A stretch of 64,000 bases of DNA from Streptomyces sp. NBC_00190 (GTDB lineage Bacteria > Actinomycetota > Actinomycetes > Streptomycetales > Streptomycetaceae): positions 3,968,001 to 4,032,000 of the forward strand of contig NZ_CP108131.1 of assembly GCF_036203305.1 (NCBI RefSeq). Direction: 5' to 3'. The notes below the pieces were generated by a model that saw only the letters and a program-made list of their open reading frames with translations, was not told where the DNA came from and ran no database searches. Of the stretch, positions 17,065 to 25,390 are shown in pieces. Made by a program: the position numbers and the translations under genes. The number at the start of each line of letters is the position of its first letter. The stretch's first letter is position 1.

Positions 17065-17157
17065 ACGTTGGGAGGGGCCGTAGGCGGTATTTCGCCACGA
17101 CCCCTCGGCCTCAAGCCACTGATTCCGGCCGCGCGGCCGTCACTTGTCCCCGGTTCC

Positions 17158-17234
17158 TGTCCCGACCACTCGTCCCGGCGCCTCGTCCCGACTGCTCGTC
17201 CCGACTGCTCGTCCCGACTACTTGTCCCCGACCC
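17158..17234. repeat. 13-bp tandem repeat across the 3' end of the HtrA gene
   Basis: About six units of a 13-bp sequence like TCGTCCCGACTGC, with units starting at 17170, 17183, 17196, 17209 and 17222 and a diverged copy at 17158. The stop codon of the protease gene (17218-17220) lies inside the array. Confidence 0.8.
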
Positions 17235-18780
17235 GCGAGCCGAGGGTGATGTCGACCGTGGTCGGCTTGCCGCTGCGCAGATAGGTCAGCTTGACCGTGT
17301 CGCCCGGCTTGTAGGTCCAGATCATGCTGATGAGGCTCGGGCCGCTGTCGACCGGCTTGCCGCCGAACTCGGTGATGATGTCACCGGGCTTGAGGCCCGC
17401 CTTGCCGGCCGGGCCGTTCGGGTCGACCAGGTCGTTGGCGGGTGCGCCCTGCTCGGAGATCTTGGCGCCCTCGGCCTTGGCCTGGAGGTCCACGGAGACC
17501 GAGATCACCGGGTAGACCGGCTTGCCCGTCTTGATCAGCGACTCGGCGACGTTCTTGGCCTGGTTGATCGGGATGGCGAAGCCGAGGCCGATCGAACCGG
17601 CCTGGCCGCCGCCGAAGCCGCCGTTGCCCGCCGACTGGATCGCCGAGTTGATGCCGATGACCGCGCCGCGCCCGTCGAGGAGCGGGCCGCCGGAGTTGCC
17701 CGGGTTGATCGAGGCGTCCGTCTGGAGCGCGCTCATGTACGAGTTCTTGCTGCCGGAGCCGTCGCCCGAGGCGACCGGGCGGTTCTTCGCGCTGACGATG
17801 CCCGTGGTGACCGTGTTGGACAGGCCGAACGGGGCGCCGATCGCGATGGTGGCGTCACCGACCGCGACTTTCTCGGAGTCACCGAGCGGCAGCGGCTTGA
17901 GGCCGGGCGGCGGGTTCTTCAGCTTGAGGACGGCGACGTCGTAGCCCTGGGCCCGGCCCATCACCTCGGCGTCGTACTTCTTGCCGTCGGAGAAGGTGGC
18001 GGTGAGCTTGCCACCGTTCGCGGCGGAGGCCACGACGTGGTTGTTGGTGAGGATGTGGCCCTGCTGGTCGTAGACGAACCCGGTGCCGGTTCCGCCCTCG
18101 CCGTCGCCGGCCGAGGCCTCGATGGTGACCACGCTGGGCAGCGCGCCGGCGGCCAGGCCCGCGATGGACCCGGCTTCCCGCTTGAGCTCCTTCGGCGTGT
18201 TGCCCGCGCTGATCGTGGTCGAGCCGGTGCCGTTCTCGCTGCGGTCCGCGGCCCAGTAGCCGACGCCGCCGCCGATGCCGCCCGCCAGGAGGGCCGCCAC
18301 GAGCACGGCCGCGATCAGGCCGCCCTTGCCCTTCGGCTTGGCCGGCGGGGTGCCGTCCGCGCCCAGGGGAACGCCCCAGGCGCCGCCGTGCCCACCGCCC
18401 GCACCGTACGCGGGCACCGTGGGCGGCGGGGGCGGCCAGCCCTCGGCTCCGTGGGCGGCCGGGGCGTGCGGCTGCGCCGGCGTCTGACCGTAGGCCGGGG
18501 CCGCGGGGGCAGGCATAGGCGCCGGAGTGGGCGGGATCTGCTGGGTCGGCTCGGTGCCGGGCGCGGGCGTCGGCGGCAGCTGCTGGGTCACCGGCTCGGC
18601 GGCCTCCGGTTCCGGGGCGCCCTGGGGCACGGCCGGAGCCGCGGCGGCAGGCGCGTCCGCCGGCTGCGGAGCCGACACGGGCGCCGGTCCGGAAACCTGC
18701 GTCTCGGAGGCCTGAGCAGGGGGTGCAGACGGGGCCGCGGGGGGTGTCGGGGCCGCGGTGCCCTCGTTCTCGGTGCTCAC
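17218..18780 (-). CDS. HtrA/DegP-type membrane-anchored serine protease with PDZ domain
   Basis: 520 residues. Residues 1-145 are a cytoplasmic Pro/Ala-rich tail, one membrane helix follows at about 148-172 (GGLIAAVLVAALLAGGIGG), then the trypsin-like domain with triad ILTNNHVVA (His), YDVAVLKLK (Asp) and NPGNSGGPLLD (Ser), and one PDZ domain at about 425-510 (NGPAGKAGLKPGDIITEFGG). It should act outside the membrane on misfolded or specific envelope proteins. GTG start with GAGGAG about nine bases upstream. Divergent from the glycerophosphodiesterase gene across a 227-base gap; a tandem repeat covers its stop codon. Confidence 0.92.
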   Translation of the reverse strand: MSTENEGTAAPTPPAAPSAPPAQASETQVSGPAPVSAPQPADAPAAAAPAVPQGAPEPEAAEPVTQQLPPTPAPGTEPTQQIPPTPAPMPAPAAPAYGQTPAQPHAPAAHGAEGWPPPPPTVPAYGAGGGHGGAWGVPLGADGTPPAKPKGKGGLIAAVLVAALLAGGIGGGVGYWAADRSENGTGSTTISAGNTPKELKREAGSIAGLAAGALPSVVTIEASAGDGEGGTGTGFVYDQQGHILTNNHVVASAANGGKLTATFSDGKKYDAEVMGRAQGYDVAVLKLKNPPPGLKPLPLGDSEKVAVGDATIAIGAPFGLSNTVTTGIVSAKNRPVASGDGSGSKNSYMSALQTDASINPGNSGGPLLDGRGAVIGINSAIQSAGNGGFGGGQAGSIGLGFAIPINQAKNVAESLIKTGKPVYPVISVSVDLQAKAEGAKISEQGAPANDLVDPNGPAGKAGLKPGDIITEFGGKPVDSGPSLISMIWTYKPGDTVKLTYLRSGKPTTVDITLGSRVGDK

Positions 18781-19007
18781 AGCGCTCTCTCCTCGTCACA
18801 CACGGCTTCAGAAATCTCTGGCGATATCGGTCCGACTGAACGTTCGACGTGCCGCACAAGTTCCTGGGCAAAGCCTTTCCCATGACCCGTCAGAGCACTG
18901 TAAGCCGGACCTGTGCATCTCCCCCCATTCTTTATATCCGACATTTCAAACGCATCCCCAGTACCCGATCCCGACGCCGGGCGGCCTGTCGGTGGCACCA
19001 TGACCCA

Positions 19008-19808
19008 GTGACCCACGCAACGCCGCGCCCCATCCAGGTCGTCGCCCACCGCGGCGCCTCGGAGGATGCCCCCGAGCACACCCTGGCCGCCTACCGCCGG
19101 GCCATCGAGGACGGCGCCGACGCGCTCGAATGCGATGTCCGGCTCACCGCCGACGGCCATCTGGTCCTGGTCCACGACCGTCGGGTGAACCGCACCTCCA
19201 ACGGGCGCGGCGCGGTCTCCGCCCTTGAGCTGGCCGATCTCGCCGCCCTCGACTTCGGCTCCTGGAAGGACCGCGAAGAGTCCCCCGACTGGGACGCGGA
19301 CCCCGAGCTCACCTCCGTCCTCACCCTGGAGCGCCTGCTGGAGCTGGTCGCCGACGCCGGACGGCCGGTGCAGCTCGCGATCGAGACGAAGCACCCGACC
19401 CGCTGGGCCGGACAGGTGGAGGAGCGCCTCCTGTTCCTCCTCAAGCGGTTCGGCCTGGACGCCCCGCCCGCCGAGGGCCCGCACCCGGTGCGGGTCATGA
19501 GCTTCTCCGCACGCTCCCTGCACCGGGTGCGGGCGGCCGCCCCGACGATCCCGACCGTGTACCTGATGCAGTTCGTCTCGCCCCGGATGCGCGACGGCCG
19601 GCTGCCCGCCGGGGTGAAGATCGCCGGGCCTGGGATGCGCATCGTGCGCAACCACCCCGGATTCATCCGCAAGCTCCAGGACGCCGGTCATTCCGTACAC
19701 GTGTGGACGGTGAACGAGTCGGAAGACGTTCAGCTGTGCGCTGATCTAGGTGTAGAAGCGATCATTACGAACAGACCACGCCAGGTTCTGTCCCAACTCG
19801 GGCGCTGA
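19008..19808 (+). CDS. Glycerophosphodiester phosphodiesterase
   Basis: 266 residues, TIM-barrel GDPD family. The signature is VVAHRGASEDAPEHTLAAY (catalytic His and Arg) followed by ALECDVRLTADGHLVLVHD with the metal-binding Glu/Asp and second His, and VHVWTVNESEDV near the C-terminus. It hydrolyses glycerophosphodiesters to glycerol-3-phosphate and an alcohol, here probably in the cytosol since no signal peptide is seen. The GTG at 19008 begins exactly at the conserved region; the longer frame from 18849 crosses the promoter region. No clear ribosome binding site, so a leaderless or weakly initiated message is possible. Confidence 0.9.
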   Translation: MTHATPRPIQVVAHRGASEDAPEHTLAAYRRAIEDGADALECDVRLTADGHLVLVHDRRVNRTSNGRGAVSALELADLAALDFGSWKDREESPDWDADPELTSVLTLERLLELVADAGRPVQLAIETKHPTRWAGQVEERLLFLLKRFGLDAPPAEGPHPVRVMSFSARSLHRVRAAAPTIPTVYLMQFVSPRMRDGRLPAGVKIAGPGMRIVRNHPGFIRKLQDAGHSVHVWTVNESEDVQLCADLGVEAIITNRPRQVLSQLGR

Positions 19809-19979
19809 TGCCCCGTTTTACGCACCACCCCCTCCCACCCCACTGGTGACAGGGTGTGCCCCGGCGCATCCGATCCGCATTCGTTCGGCGTGAATGCGTC
19901 AGAGGGCTCCGCATGGGCGGTTTCCGGTCCAGGCCATTGGGGCATCCAGACCATGCGTGGGGCTAAGGAGGTTCCGGGG

Positions 19980-20495
19980 GTGGCGTTGGTGGTGGCACAG
20001 GAAGTGCCCACGTCGTCGTACATGGATGTACGCCATGGTCCTGCGGGCGTGGGCGAGGCACGACAGCGGATGCGCGAGCAGTTGCGTATCAGCGGGTTGT
20101 CCGAATCGGTCGTGGACGATGCCGTACTGATCCTTTCCGAACTGCTCAGCAACGCTTGCCGACACGGCAGGCCACTGGGCACGCGGGAAATCGGGGACGG
20201 GGAGATACGCGCCGCATGGCGCGTCGACACAGCGGGGCGACTGACGGTCGAGGTCACGGACGGGGGCGGGCCCACTCGCCCTGTTCCTTCCACGCCCTCG
20301 GTCACCGCGCGCGGTGGACGGGGGCTGAACATCATCAGCGCCTTGGCCCAGGACTGGGGTGTCCGGGACGGAGCGGCGGGTGAGGTCACGGTGTGGGTGA
20401 TCGTTGCCTGTGGGCCCCGGCACGACGATTTCGCTACGCGCGTTGCGCCCCCGGCGATCGACTTCAGTACGGCCTTCGACGATCTGGATCCGTGA
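19980..20495 (+). CDS. RsbW-like ATP-binding protein (anti-sigma factor-type HATPase)
   Basis: 171 residues, one HATPase_c domain. The N box is ILSELLSNACRHG, the G1 box VEVTDGGGP and the G2 box ARGGRGLNIISAL. Such single-domain kinases in Streptomyces act as anti-sigma factors or phosphorylate STAS-domain antagonists; no partner is adjacent. Start at GTG 19980 was chosen because AAGGAGG stands eight bases before it; upstream starts (19854 and the ATG in MRGAKE) lack this. The C-terminal 25 residues after the fold are variable. Possible link to the SpoIIE phosphatase 3.7 kb downstream is speculative. Confidence 0.85.
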   Translation: MALVVAQEVPTSSYMDVRHGPAGVGEARQRMREQLRISGLSESVVDDAVLILSELLSNACRHGRPLGTREIGDGEIRAAWRVDTAGRLTVEVTDGGGPTRPVPSTPSVTARGGRGLNIISALAQDWGVRDGAAGEVTVWVIVACGPRHDDFATRVAPPAIDFSTAFDDLDP

Positions 20496-20631
20496 AACCG
20501 GGATCCACGATCTCGGCGGTCATCACATCGGTCATCCCAGTAATACCGGTCATCCGCACAGGCGGCCGCCCGGGAGCGCACGCCGACCGTGCTCCCGGCC
20601 GCACCCCACCGGTTCCGGCGGTACGAACGGC

Positions 20632-20637
20632 TAGGCT
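20632..20637 (+). promoter_or_regulatory. -10 box upstream of the SEC-C protein gene
   Basis: TAGGCT, 47 bases before the ATG, leaving a leader that holds the ribosome binding site GGGAG at 20671. No convincing -35 hexamer. Confidence 0.35.
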
Positions 20638-20684
20638 CGCGCCCAGACACGACGCCGTACCGCCGCAACCGGGAGACACCCACG

Positions 20685-21659
20685 ATGGCCAAGAAGCGCC
20701 CCACAGCCAAGACTGCAAAGCCGCAGCTCAACAACGGTGAGATCCCGGTGGTGGGCGCCCGCGAACCCTGCCCCTGCGGATCGGGGCGCCGCTACAAGGC
20801 CTGTCACGGCGCAGCCGCCGCACACGCCGTCACCGAGCACGTGCAGCGCCCCTTCGAGGGCCTGCCGGGTGAATGCGACTGGGTCGCGCTGCGCGAACTG
20901 GTCCCCGCGGCCACCGTTCCGCTGACCCTCAAGGGCGGCCTGCCCGAGGGCGTCCCCTCCGTCACGCTGGTCACCGTGCTCCCCATGGCCTGGCCGGCGC
21001 TGCGCCGCGAGGACGGTTCCGTCCTGCTCGGCCTGCAGAACGACTCCTCCACCGGGGACCTCGGCCGCGACATGGCCGACACCCTGGAGCGGGCGCTCGC
21101 AGCGGAGCCCGGTACTCCGATCGCGGCCCGCCGGGTTCCGGCCGAGGGACCGCGACTTCAGGATCTCCTGGACGCCGACGGCGGTTTCGAGCCGGTTGTG
21201 CACAGCGGCTTCGAATTCTGGATTCCGGAATCGGAGAGCGCCCAGAGCGCCTCCCCGGAGATCGCCGCCTCGCTGGAGCGCGCCAACGCCGCCGCCATTC
21301 CCACCGTCAAGCTGGCCGGTGTCGACTCGGCCTACTGGTGCGAGACCCCGGAGAAGAACCACCTGCGCTGGGTCATGCCGCACCCCGAGGAGAAGCTGCT
21401 CGACGCCCTCGCGCGGCTGCACGCGGCCGGCACGTCCTCGCTCGGCGAGGGCACCCGACTGGTCGGCTCCTTCCGTGCCCACGGCCTGATGGTCCCGGTC
21501 TGGGACCTGCCCACCGGGGTCACGGCGGACGACGTCGAGAAGCCCGCGGCGGAGTTCGCCGAGCGGCTGGCCACGGCCCTGGCCTCGGACGCACCGCTGA
21601 CCACGGAGGAGCGCCGGGCGCGCGGCGGGCTCACCAACCGCCAGGTCACGCTCAGCTGA
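20685..21659 (+). CDS. SEC-C motif protein of the DUF5926 type
   Basis: 324 residues. A basic N-terminal tail ([13 protein letters not shown]) precedes a SEC-C zinc-binding motif [16 protein letters not shown] at about residues 27-42, the four ligands being C-x-C-x8-C-H. The remaining 280 residues form an uncharacterised domain with FEFWIPES and [18 protein letters not shown] motifs, named from SecA, mediate zinc and protein or nucleic-acid contacts, but this family has no assigned role. ATG with GGGAG ten bases upstream. Probably transcribed alone, ending before the hairpin at 21781. Confidence 0.85.
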   Translation: MAKKRPTAKTAKPQLNNGEIPVVGAREPCPCGSGRRYKACHGAAAAHAVTEHVQRPFEGLPGECDWVALRELVPAATVPLTLKGGLPEGVPSVTLVTVLPMAWPALRREDGSVLLGLQNDSSTGDLGRDMADTLERALAAEPGTPIAARRVPAEGPRLQDLLDADGGFEPVVHSGFEFWIPESESAQSASPEIAASLERANAAAIPTVKLAGVDSAYWCETPEKNHLRWVMPHPEEKLLDALARLHAAGTSSLGEGTRLVGSFRAHGLMVPVWDLPTGVTADDVEKPAAEFAERLATALASDAPLTTEERRARGGLTNRQVTLS

Positions 21660-21745
21660 CCCCCACTCACGCGCAGGTCCGGTGACGGGAGTCACAACTC
21701 CCGCTAATCGTCTGCAAATCGGTGTCTGAATATCAGAGATCGAAT

Positions 21746-21820
21746 TTGCGTACAGGCGATCTCTTGTTACCGTTCTTGTAGCCCGGTCGCTGGTGCATCC
21801 CCCGTCGCCAGCGACCGGGC
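21746..21820 (+). ncRNA. Candidate short RNA: promoter-like sequence directly followed by a terminator
   Basis: TTGCGT at 21746, 16 bases, TACCGT at 21768-21773 resemble a vegetative promoter in an AT-rich stretch. Seven bases later begins a perfect 13-bp stem, GCCCGGTCGCTGG with CCAGCGACCGGGC (21781-21820, 14-base loop), followed by a pyrimidine-rich run. A transcript of about 40-45 bases would result. Alternatively the hairpin is merely the shared terminator of the two convergent genes on either side. Confidence 0.35.
21781..21820. terminator. 13-bp hairpin between convergent genes
   Basis: The stem described for the candidate short RNA; it can serve as terminator for the SEC-C gene on the plus strand and for the secreted-protein gene on the minus strand. 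Confidence 0.75.
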
Positions 21821-21840
21821 CCTTCCATTTCCGGCGGTAC

Positions 21841-22431
21841 TCAACCGTCACCCGGTGCCGCTGAGTTGCTCCCGGACCGGAGCAGTAGCCGCCCTTCATC
21901 ATCCGGAACTGCAAATTCCGCTACGGCGGAGTAGCTCTCCGGCGCGCCGGCCGAATCCTCCTTTGGCGTCTCGCACAGACCCGGCTCGTCGCCCTCGCCG
22001 ACCGTGCACCGGATCTGCACCGTGCGCCCGGCCGGCCCCATCACCGCGAGCACCACCTCCAGAGCGCGACCACTGGTGTTTCTGTAGTAACTCCGGCCCC
22101 ACGTCTGGCCCTCACCCACCAGGACGCAGGTCTGCGCCTCCACGCCGTGCGGCGAGGACAGTTCGGGGCCGCACCGGGAATCGGTGCGGGGCTGCTCGGC
22201 CGGGCCGGGCCGCTCGGGCCCGGCCGGCGCCGCCGAAGGCGCGGGCGGCGCAGGAGACGTACGCGACGGACCCGACGCGTCCGAAGGGCCCGAAAGCCCG
22301 AGCGTCGAAAACAAGCCGCCGCCTTTTCCGTCATCCCGACCGGAAAAATCCGGCCCGGCGATCGCTCCTGCGAGCGGGAGCGACAAGATGATCAGCACAC
22401 CGGTGCCGATACCGATCAGGCGGAGATTCAT
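21841..22431 (-). CDS. Secreted or membrane-anchored protein of unknown function
   Basis: 196 residues from ATG 22431. A hydrophobic N-terminal segment (residues 3-24, LRLIGIGTGVLIILSLPLAG) is a signal peptide or anchor. A Pro/Ala/Ser-rich stretch follows to about residue 85, then a compact domain of about 100 residues with three or four cysteines (SRCGPELSSPHG, VEAQTCVLVGEGQTWG, IRCTVGEGDEPGLCETP) and YYRNTSGRALEVVLAVMGP, suggesting two disulfides. I do not recognise the family. The start is placed where the hydrophobic segment begins; there is no good ribosome binding site, and the frame extends to 22509. Confidence 0.65.
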   Translation of the reverse strand: MNLRLIGIGTGVLIILSLPLAGAIAGPDFSGRDDGKGGGLFSTLGLSGPSDASGPSRTSPAPPAPSAAPAGPERPGPAEQPRTDSRCGPELSSPHGVEAQTCVLVGEGQTWGRSYYRNTSGRALEVVLAVMGPAGRTVQIRCTVGEGDEPGLCETPKEDSAGAPESYSAVAEFAVPDDEGRLLLRSGSNSAAPGDG

Positions 22432-22540
22432 TCGCCGAAGATAGCGATGCCGGAATGGGGCACGGAGATGCCCGCGCCCAATTCCCTTGCAAACTCGTCC
22501 CGCTGGCACCCGTACGAGTGATCAGCCGATCCGGAGCAGG

Positions 22541-23281
22541 TCAGTACGCGAGCCTGCTGCCGCCACCCGGGGCACCGCTGCTCGCCTCGACCAGCGCGTC
22601 AACGACCGCCTCGACCTCGGGCAGCCAGATATCCGGCGCGCGCACCGGCCCCACCGGCCCAACAGGTCCCGCCTGCGCCGAAAGCGGTTCCCGTTCCCAC
22701 CGCACCTGGCCACCGCTGGACGCGGCAGAGGGCGGCAGCAGGAGATAGCCGCCCTCACCGTGGAAACGCAGCGAGGACGGGACGTGGTCCTTGGCGTAAA
22801 GGAGTTCGCCCAGCCGCTCCAGCGAGTACGGCGCCACCAGCAGCGACCAGCGCGTGGGCGTGGCCACGACCGGCCCGAGCCGCATGCCTTGCGCGTCCAG
22901 CCGCACGAGGGCCCGCGCGGCCGCACCGGCCGGGAGGCTCACCGCGCACGGAGCGGTCCCACCGGTCGCCATCAGGACAGGGGCGGTGGGCCGGTTGGTC
23001 CACCACCAGGCCACCATCCGGGGGTCGGTGGTGGCAGCGAGCAGCCCCGGGTCGAAGGGGTGCGCGCCGGGGACGACGCATTCGGGGTCGGGGCAGGCGC
23101 AGCGCGAGCCGTCCGTGGCGGACCGGCCGACGCCGGGCAGCACGGGCCATTGCCATGTGGTGGCGCAGGTGAGCGCCGCGTCGAGGAGGGCCGGCGTTCC
23201 GCCGGTCTCTTCCGGGTCGGAGCGCAGTGATTGAAGACGATCGCGGAGCCGCTGGAGACGCCTTCCGAGGATCTCGCGCAT
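22541..23281 (-). CDS. Stand-alone PrimPol-like protein, probably catalytically inactive
   Basis: 246 residues, similar to the bifunctional primase/polymerase N-terminal domain found in actinobacteria. Recognisable parts are the cysteine-containing CACPDPECVVPGAHPFDPGL (residues 60-80), the TTDPRMVAWWWTNRPTAPVL block, and RFHGEGGYLLLPPS near residue 185. In active relatives the segment after ATGG carries an acidic D-x-D or D-x-x-E metal site; here it reads APCAVSLPAGAA, with no acids. No helicase domain is fused. ATG with AAGGAA nine bases upstream. It may bind nucleotides or nucleic acid without synthesis. Family fairly sure, inactivity inferred. Confidence 0.7.
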   Translation of the reverse strand: MREILGRRLQRLRDRLQSLRSDPEETGGTPALLDAALTCATTWQWPVLPGVGRSATDGSRCACPDPECVVPGAHPFDPGLLAATTDPRMVAWWWTNRPTAPVLMATGGTAPCAVSLPAGAAARALVRLDAQGMRLGPVVATPTRWSLLVAPYSLERLGELLYAKDHVPSSLRFHGEGGYLLLPPSAASSGGQVRWEREPLSAQAGPVGPVGPVRAPDIWLPEVEAVVDALVEASSGAPGGGSRLAY

Positions 23282-23701
23282 GAGCGCTCGTTCCTTTCCG
23301 TTGAACGTCGAGGGCCACATCACACCATGTGAGCGGTGTCTCACCACACGTACACGTTTCGCGTCACTGTCCGCAATAAGCAGGTTCACACGGTTCGTGC
23401 AGTTTTCTTACGGGTCCATCAAACGTCGGGCGGGGGAGGAGCGCGACCCGCACCGGAAACCGGGACCGGCTGCCGCCGCTAAGGACGGCGACCCGTGCCG
23501 GACGGTTCCCGGCGCCTGCCCGGGCAGTGCCGAAGCGGCGCCAACTGGCGACGAGCACTACCGATTACGTACCCGAACCCCCTGTAGAGCCCGTCCAGTC
23601 GACCGCAAAAACCGTCTGCTTCCGGCTTTTTCCGGCCAAGTTCTAGCCTTGGCTGGACAGTGAGTTGCCGCCTCACGGACACCAGGATTCCCACCTGGGC
23701 A
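23282..23701. other. Divergent intergenic region between the PrimPol-like and SpoIIE genes
   Basis: It should carry both promoters. It contains short inverted repeats, for example TCAC-accat-GTGA at 23320-23332 and GTGA-gcggtgtc-TCACC just after it, which could be regulator sites of the BldD kind, though too degenerate to assign. No coding sequence seen. Confidence 0.4.
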
Positions 23702-25261
23702 ATGCTGGACATGCATCCGTGTATGCGTGTAGATGTGGATTCCTTGATGGCGGCGCAGCACGATCTGGGGGTTTGCGATGCTATATGGCGAATCGCACCA
23801 GGTGGAAAGGCGGACGCCATGAGCGCTCCGCATCTGCCGAAAGTGGCTGGAATCGATCCAGCAGTGACGACGTCACCGCACACTGTGGCGCCCACGACCG
23901 CACGCACCACCCCCGCCTCGGCCCCGGTACCGGGACCGGGACCGGGCAGCCTGATCCAGGACCGGCTGGCGGGCATGGTCTCGGACCTCACCACCCTCCA
24001 TGAACTCACCGAGCGCCTGGCCCGCACCGGCGATCTCGACTCCTCCCTCCACGAGTTCCTGCGCGCCGGAGCCGCACTCGTCGGCGCCCGCCGCGGCCTG
24101 ATCATCCTGGAACCCTCCGACGGGCTCGGCCCCAGCCACACGATCGGCCTCGGCCTCGGCCATGCCGACCTCGGCCACATCGAGACGGTTCCGCGCAGCG
24201 CCACCTCGTACGGCCGCATCCTCGACGGCCTCCCCGACGCCCACGGCGGCTCCGAGGTACTCCCCGAACCGGGCGAGCCCGCCGGCACCGGAGGCTTCGC
24301 CGCCCCCGTCGACCCCCGCCACCGCGAGGTCGCCGCCCGCCTCGGCTACGCCGCCAGCTACTCCCTGCCGCTGACCGCCGAGGCCACCGGCCGGCTCGGC
24401 GCGGCCGTCTGGCTCTACGACGAGCAGGCCGAGCCCAGCGACCGCCAGCGCGACCTCGCCGGGCTGTACGTACGGCACGCGGCCGAGCACCTGGCCCGGA
24501 TGCTTGAGGTGGAACGATCCCGCTCCCGCCTGGCCTCCATCAGCGAGGAGCTGCTGCCCAGCCGGCTCCCCCGGATCCCCGGGGTCCAGCTCGCCGCCCG
24601 CCACCACACCGGGCCGCGCGGCGGGGGCGACTGGTACGACGCCCTGCCGCTGCCCGAGGGCGCCCTCGGGCTGGCCGTCGGCTCCGTCACCGGTTCCGGG
24701 CCCAGCGCCGTCGCCGCGATGGGCCGGCTGCGGGCCTCGCTGCGCGCCTATGCCGTCATGGAGGGCGAGGACCCGGTCGCCGTCCTGTCCGACCTGGAGC
24801 TGCTGCTGCGCCTCACGGAGCCGGCGCGCTCAGCCACCGCGCTGTTCGCCTACTGCGAGCCCGTCGGGAGCCCTGGTGCGGGCGGCCAGGGGAACAAGAT
24901 CATCCTGGCGGGTGCGGGGCACACCCCGCCGCTGCTGATCGGCGAGCGCCGCACCGAGTACGTGGAGACCTCGCTCTCCGCGCCGCTGGGGATGCTGTCC
25001 TGCTGGGAGGCGCCGAGCGTGGAGATCGAACCTGCATCGGGAGAAACGGTGCTGCTGTACACGGACGGGCTGCTGCGGCGTACCGGGGACCCGATGGACC
25101 GCGCCTACGCCCGGCTGCACGCGGCGGCCGCAGGGGTTCCCCGTACCGCCCGGGACGACCCGGCCGCCCTCTGCGACCACATCCTGCGGACCGTGCTGCC
25201 CGAAGGGGAACCGGCCGACCTTCCCGACGACATCGTGCTGCTCGCCGCCCGGTTTGAGTGA
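23702..25261 (+). CDS. GAF-domain SpoIIE/PP2C serine phosphatase
   Basis: 519 residues from ATG 23702. A GAF-like sensor covers about residues 90-285 (LTTLHELTERLARTGDLDSS start), and the SpoIIE phosphatase domain covers 300-519 with GGGDWYDALPLPEGALGLAV, GHTPPLLIGERR, VLLYTDGLLRRTG and ADLPDDIVLLAARFE, the aspartates being the metal ligands. It should dephosphorylate a phosphorylated anti-sigma antagonist in a partner-switching pathway. Start uncertain: GTG 23660 and ATG 23819 (with GGAAAGG nearby) are alternatives; 23702 keeps a conserved-looking MRVDVDSLMAAQ lead. The RsbW-like kinases at 19980 and 26934 are possible partners. Confidence 0.85.
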   Translation: MLDMHPCMRVDVDSLMAAQHDLGVCDAIWRIAPGGKADAMSAPHLPKVAGIDPAVTTSPHTVAPTTARTTPASAPVPGPGPGSLIQDRLAGMVSDLTTLHELTERLARTGDLDSSLHEFLRAGAALVGARRGLIILEPSDGLGPSHTIGLGLGHADLGHIETVPRSATSYGRILDGLPDAHGGSEVLPEPGEPAGTGGFAAPVDPRHREVAARLGYAASYSLPLTAEATGRLGAAVWLYDEQAEPSDRQRDLAGLYVRHAAEHLARMLEVERSRSRLASISEELLPSRLPRIPGVQLAARHHTGPRGGGDWYDALPLPEGALGLAVGSVTGSGPSAVAAMGRLRASLRAYAVMEGEDPVAVLSDLELLLRLTEPARSATALFAYCEPVGSPGAGGQGNKIILAGAGHTPPLLIGERRTEYVETSLSAPLGMLSCWEAPSVEIEPASGETVLLYTDGLLRRTGDPMDRAYARLHAAAAGVPRTARDDPAALCDHILRTVLPEGEPADLPDDIVLLAARFE

Positions 25262-25285
25262 TATACGGCTGTTGCGCCGGTTGGG

Positions 25286-25304
25286 GCTGTTTGTGCCAAA
25301 CAGC
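25286..25304 (+). terminator. Short hairpin after the phosphatase gene
   Basis: GCTGTTTG-tgc-CAAACAGC, a perfect 8-bp stem 25 bases past the stop codon. Its low GC and symmetry also allow an operator for the next gene. Confidence 0.5.
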
Positions 25305-25390
25305 ACATGCCCCTCCGGCCGTTTCCCCTCGCGCCTACGATGGATGGGGCCCAGACCCAGGTCCACACCCATCGCAGCTGAGGAGAAGAC

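Noticed and set aside
23320-23345. Possible BldD-type palindrome between the PrimPol-like and SpoIIE genes
   Set aside because: Two short inverted repeats are present but the match to a BldD consensus is too loose to assert.
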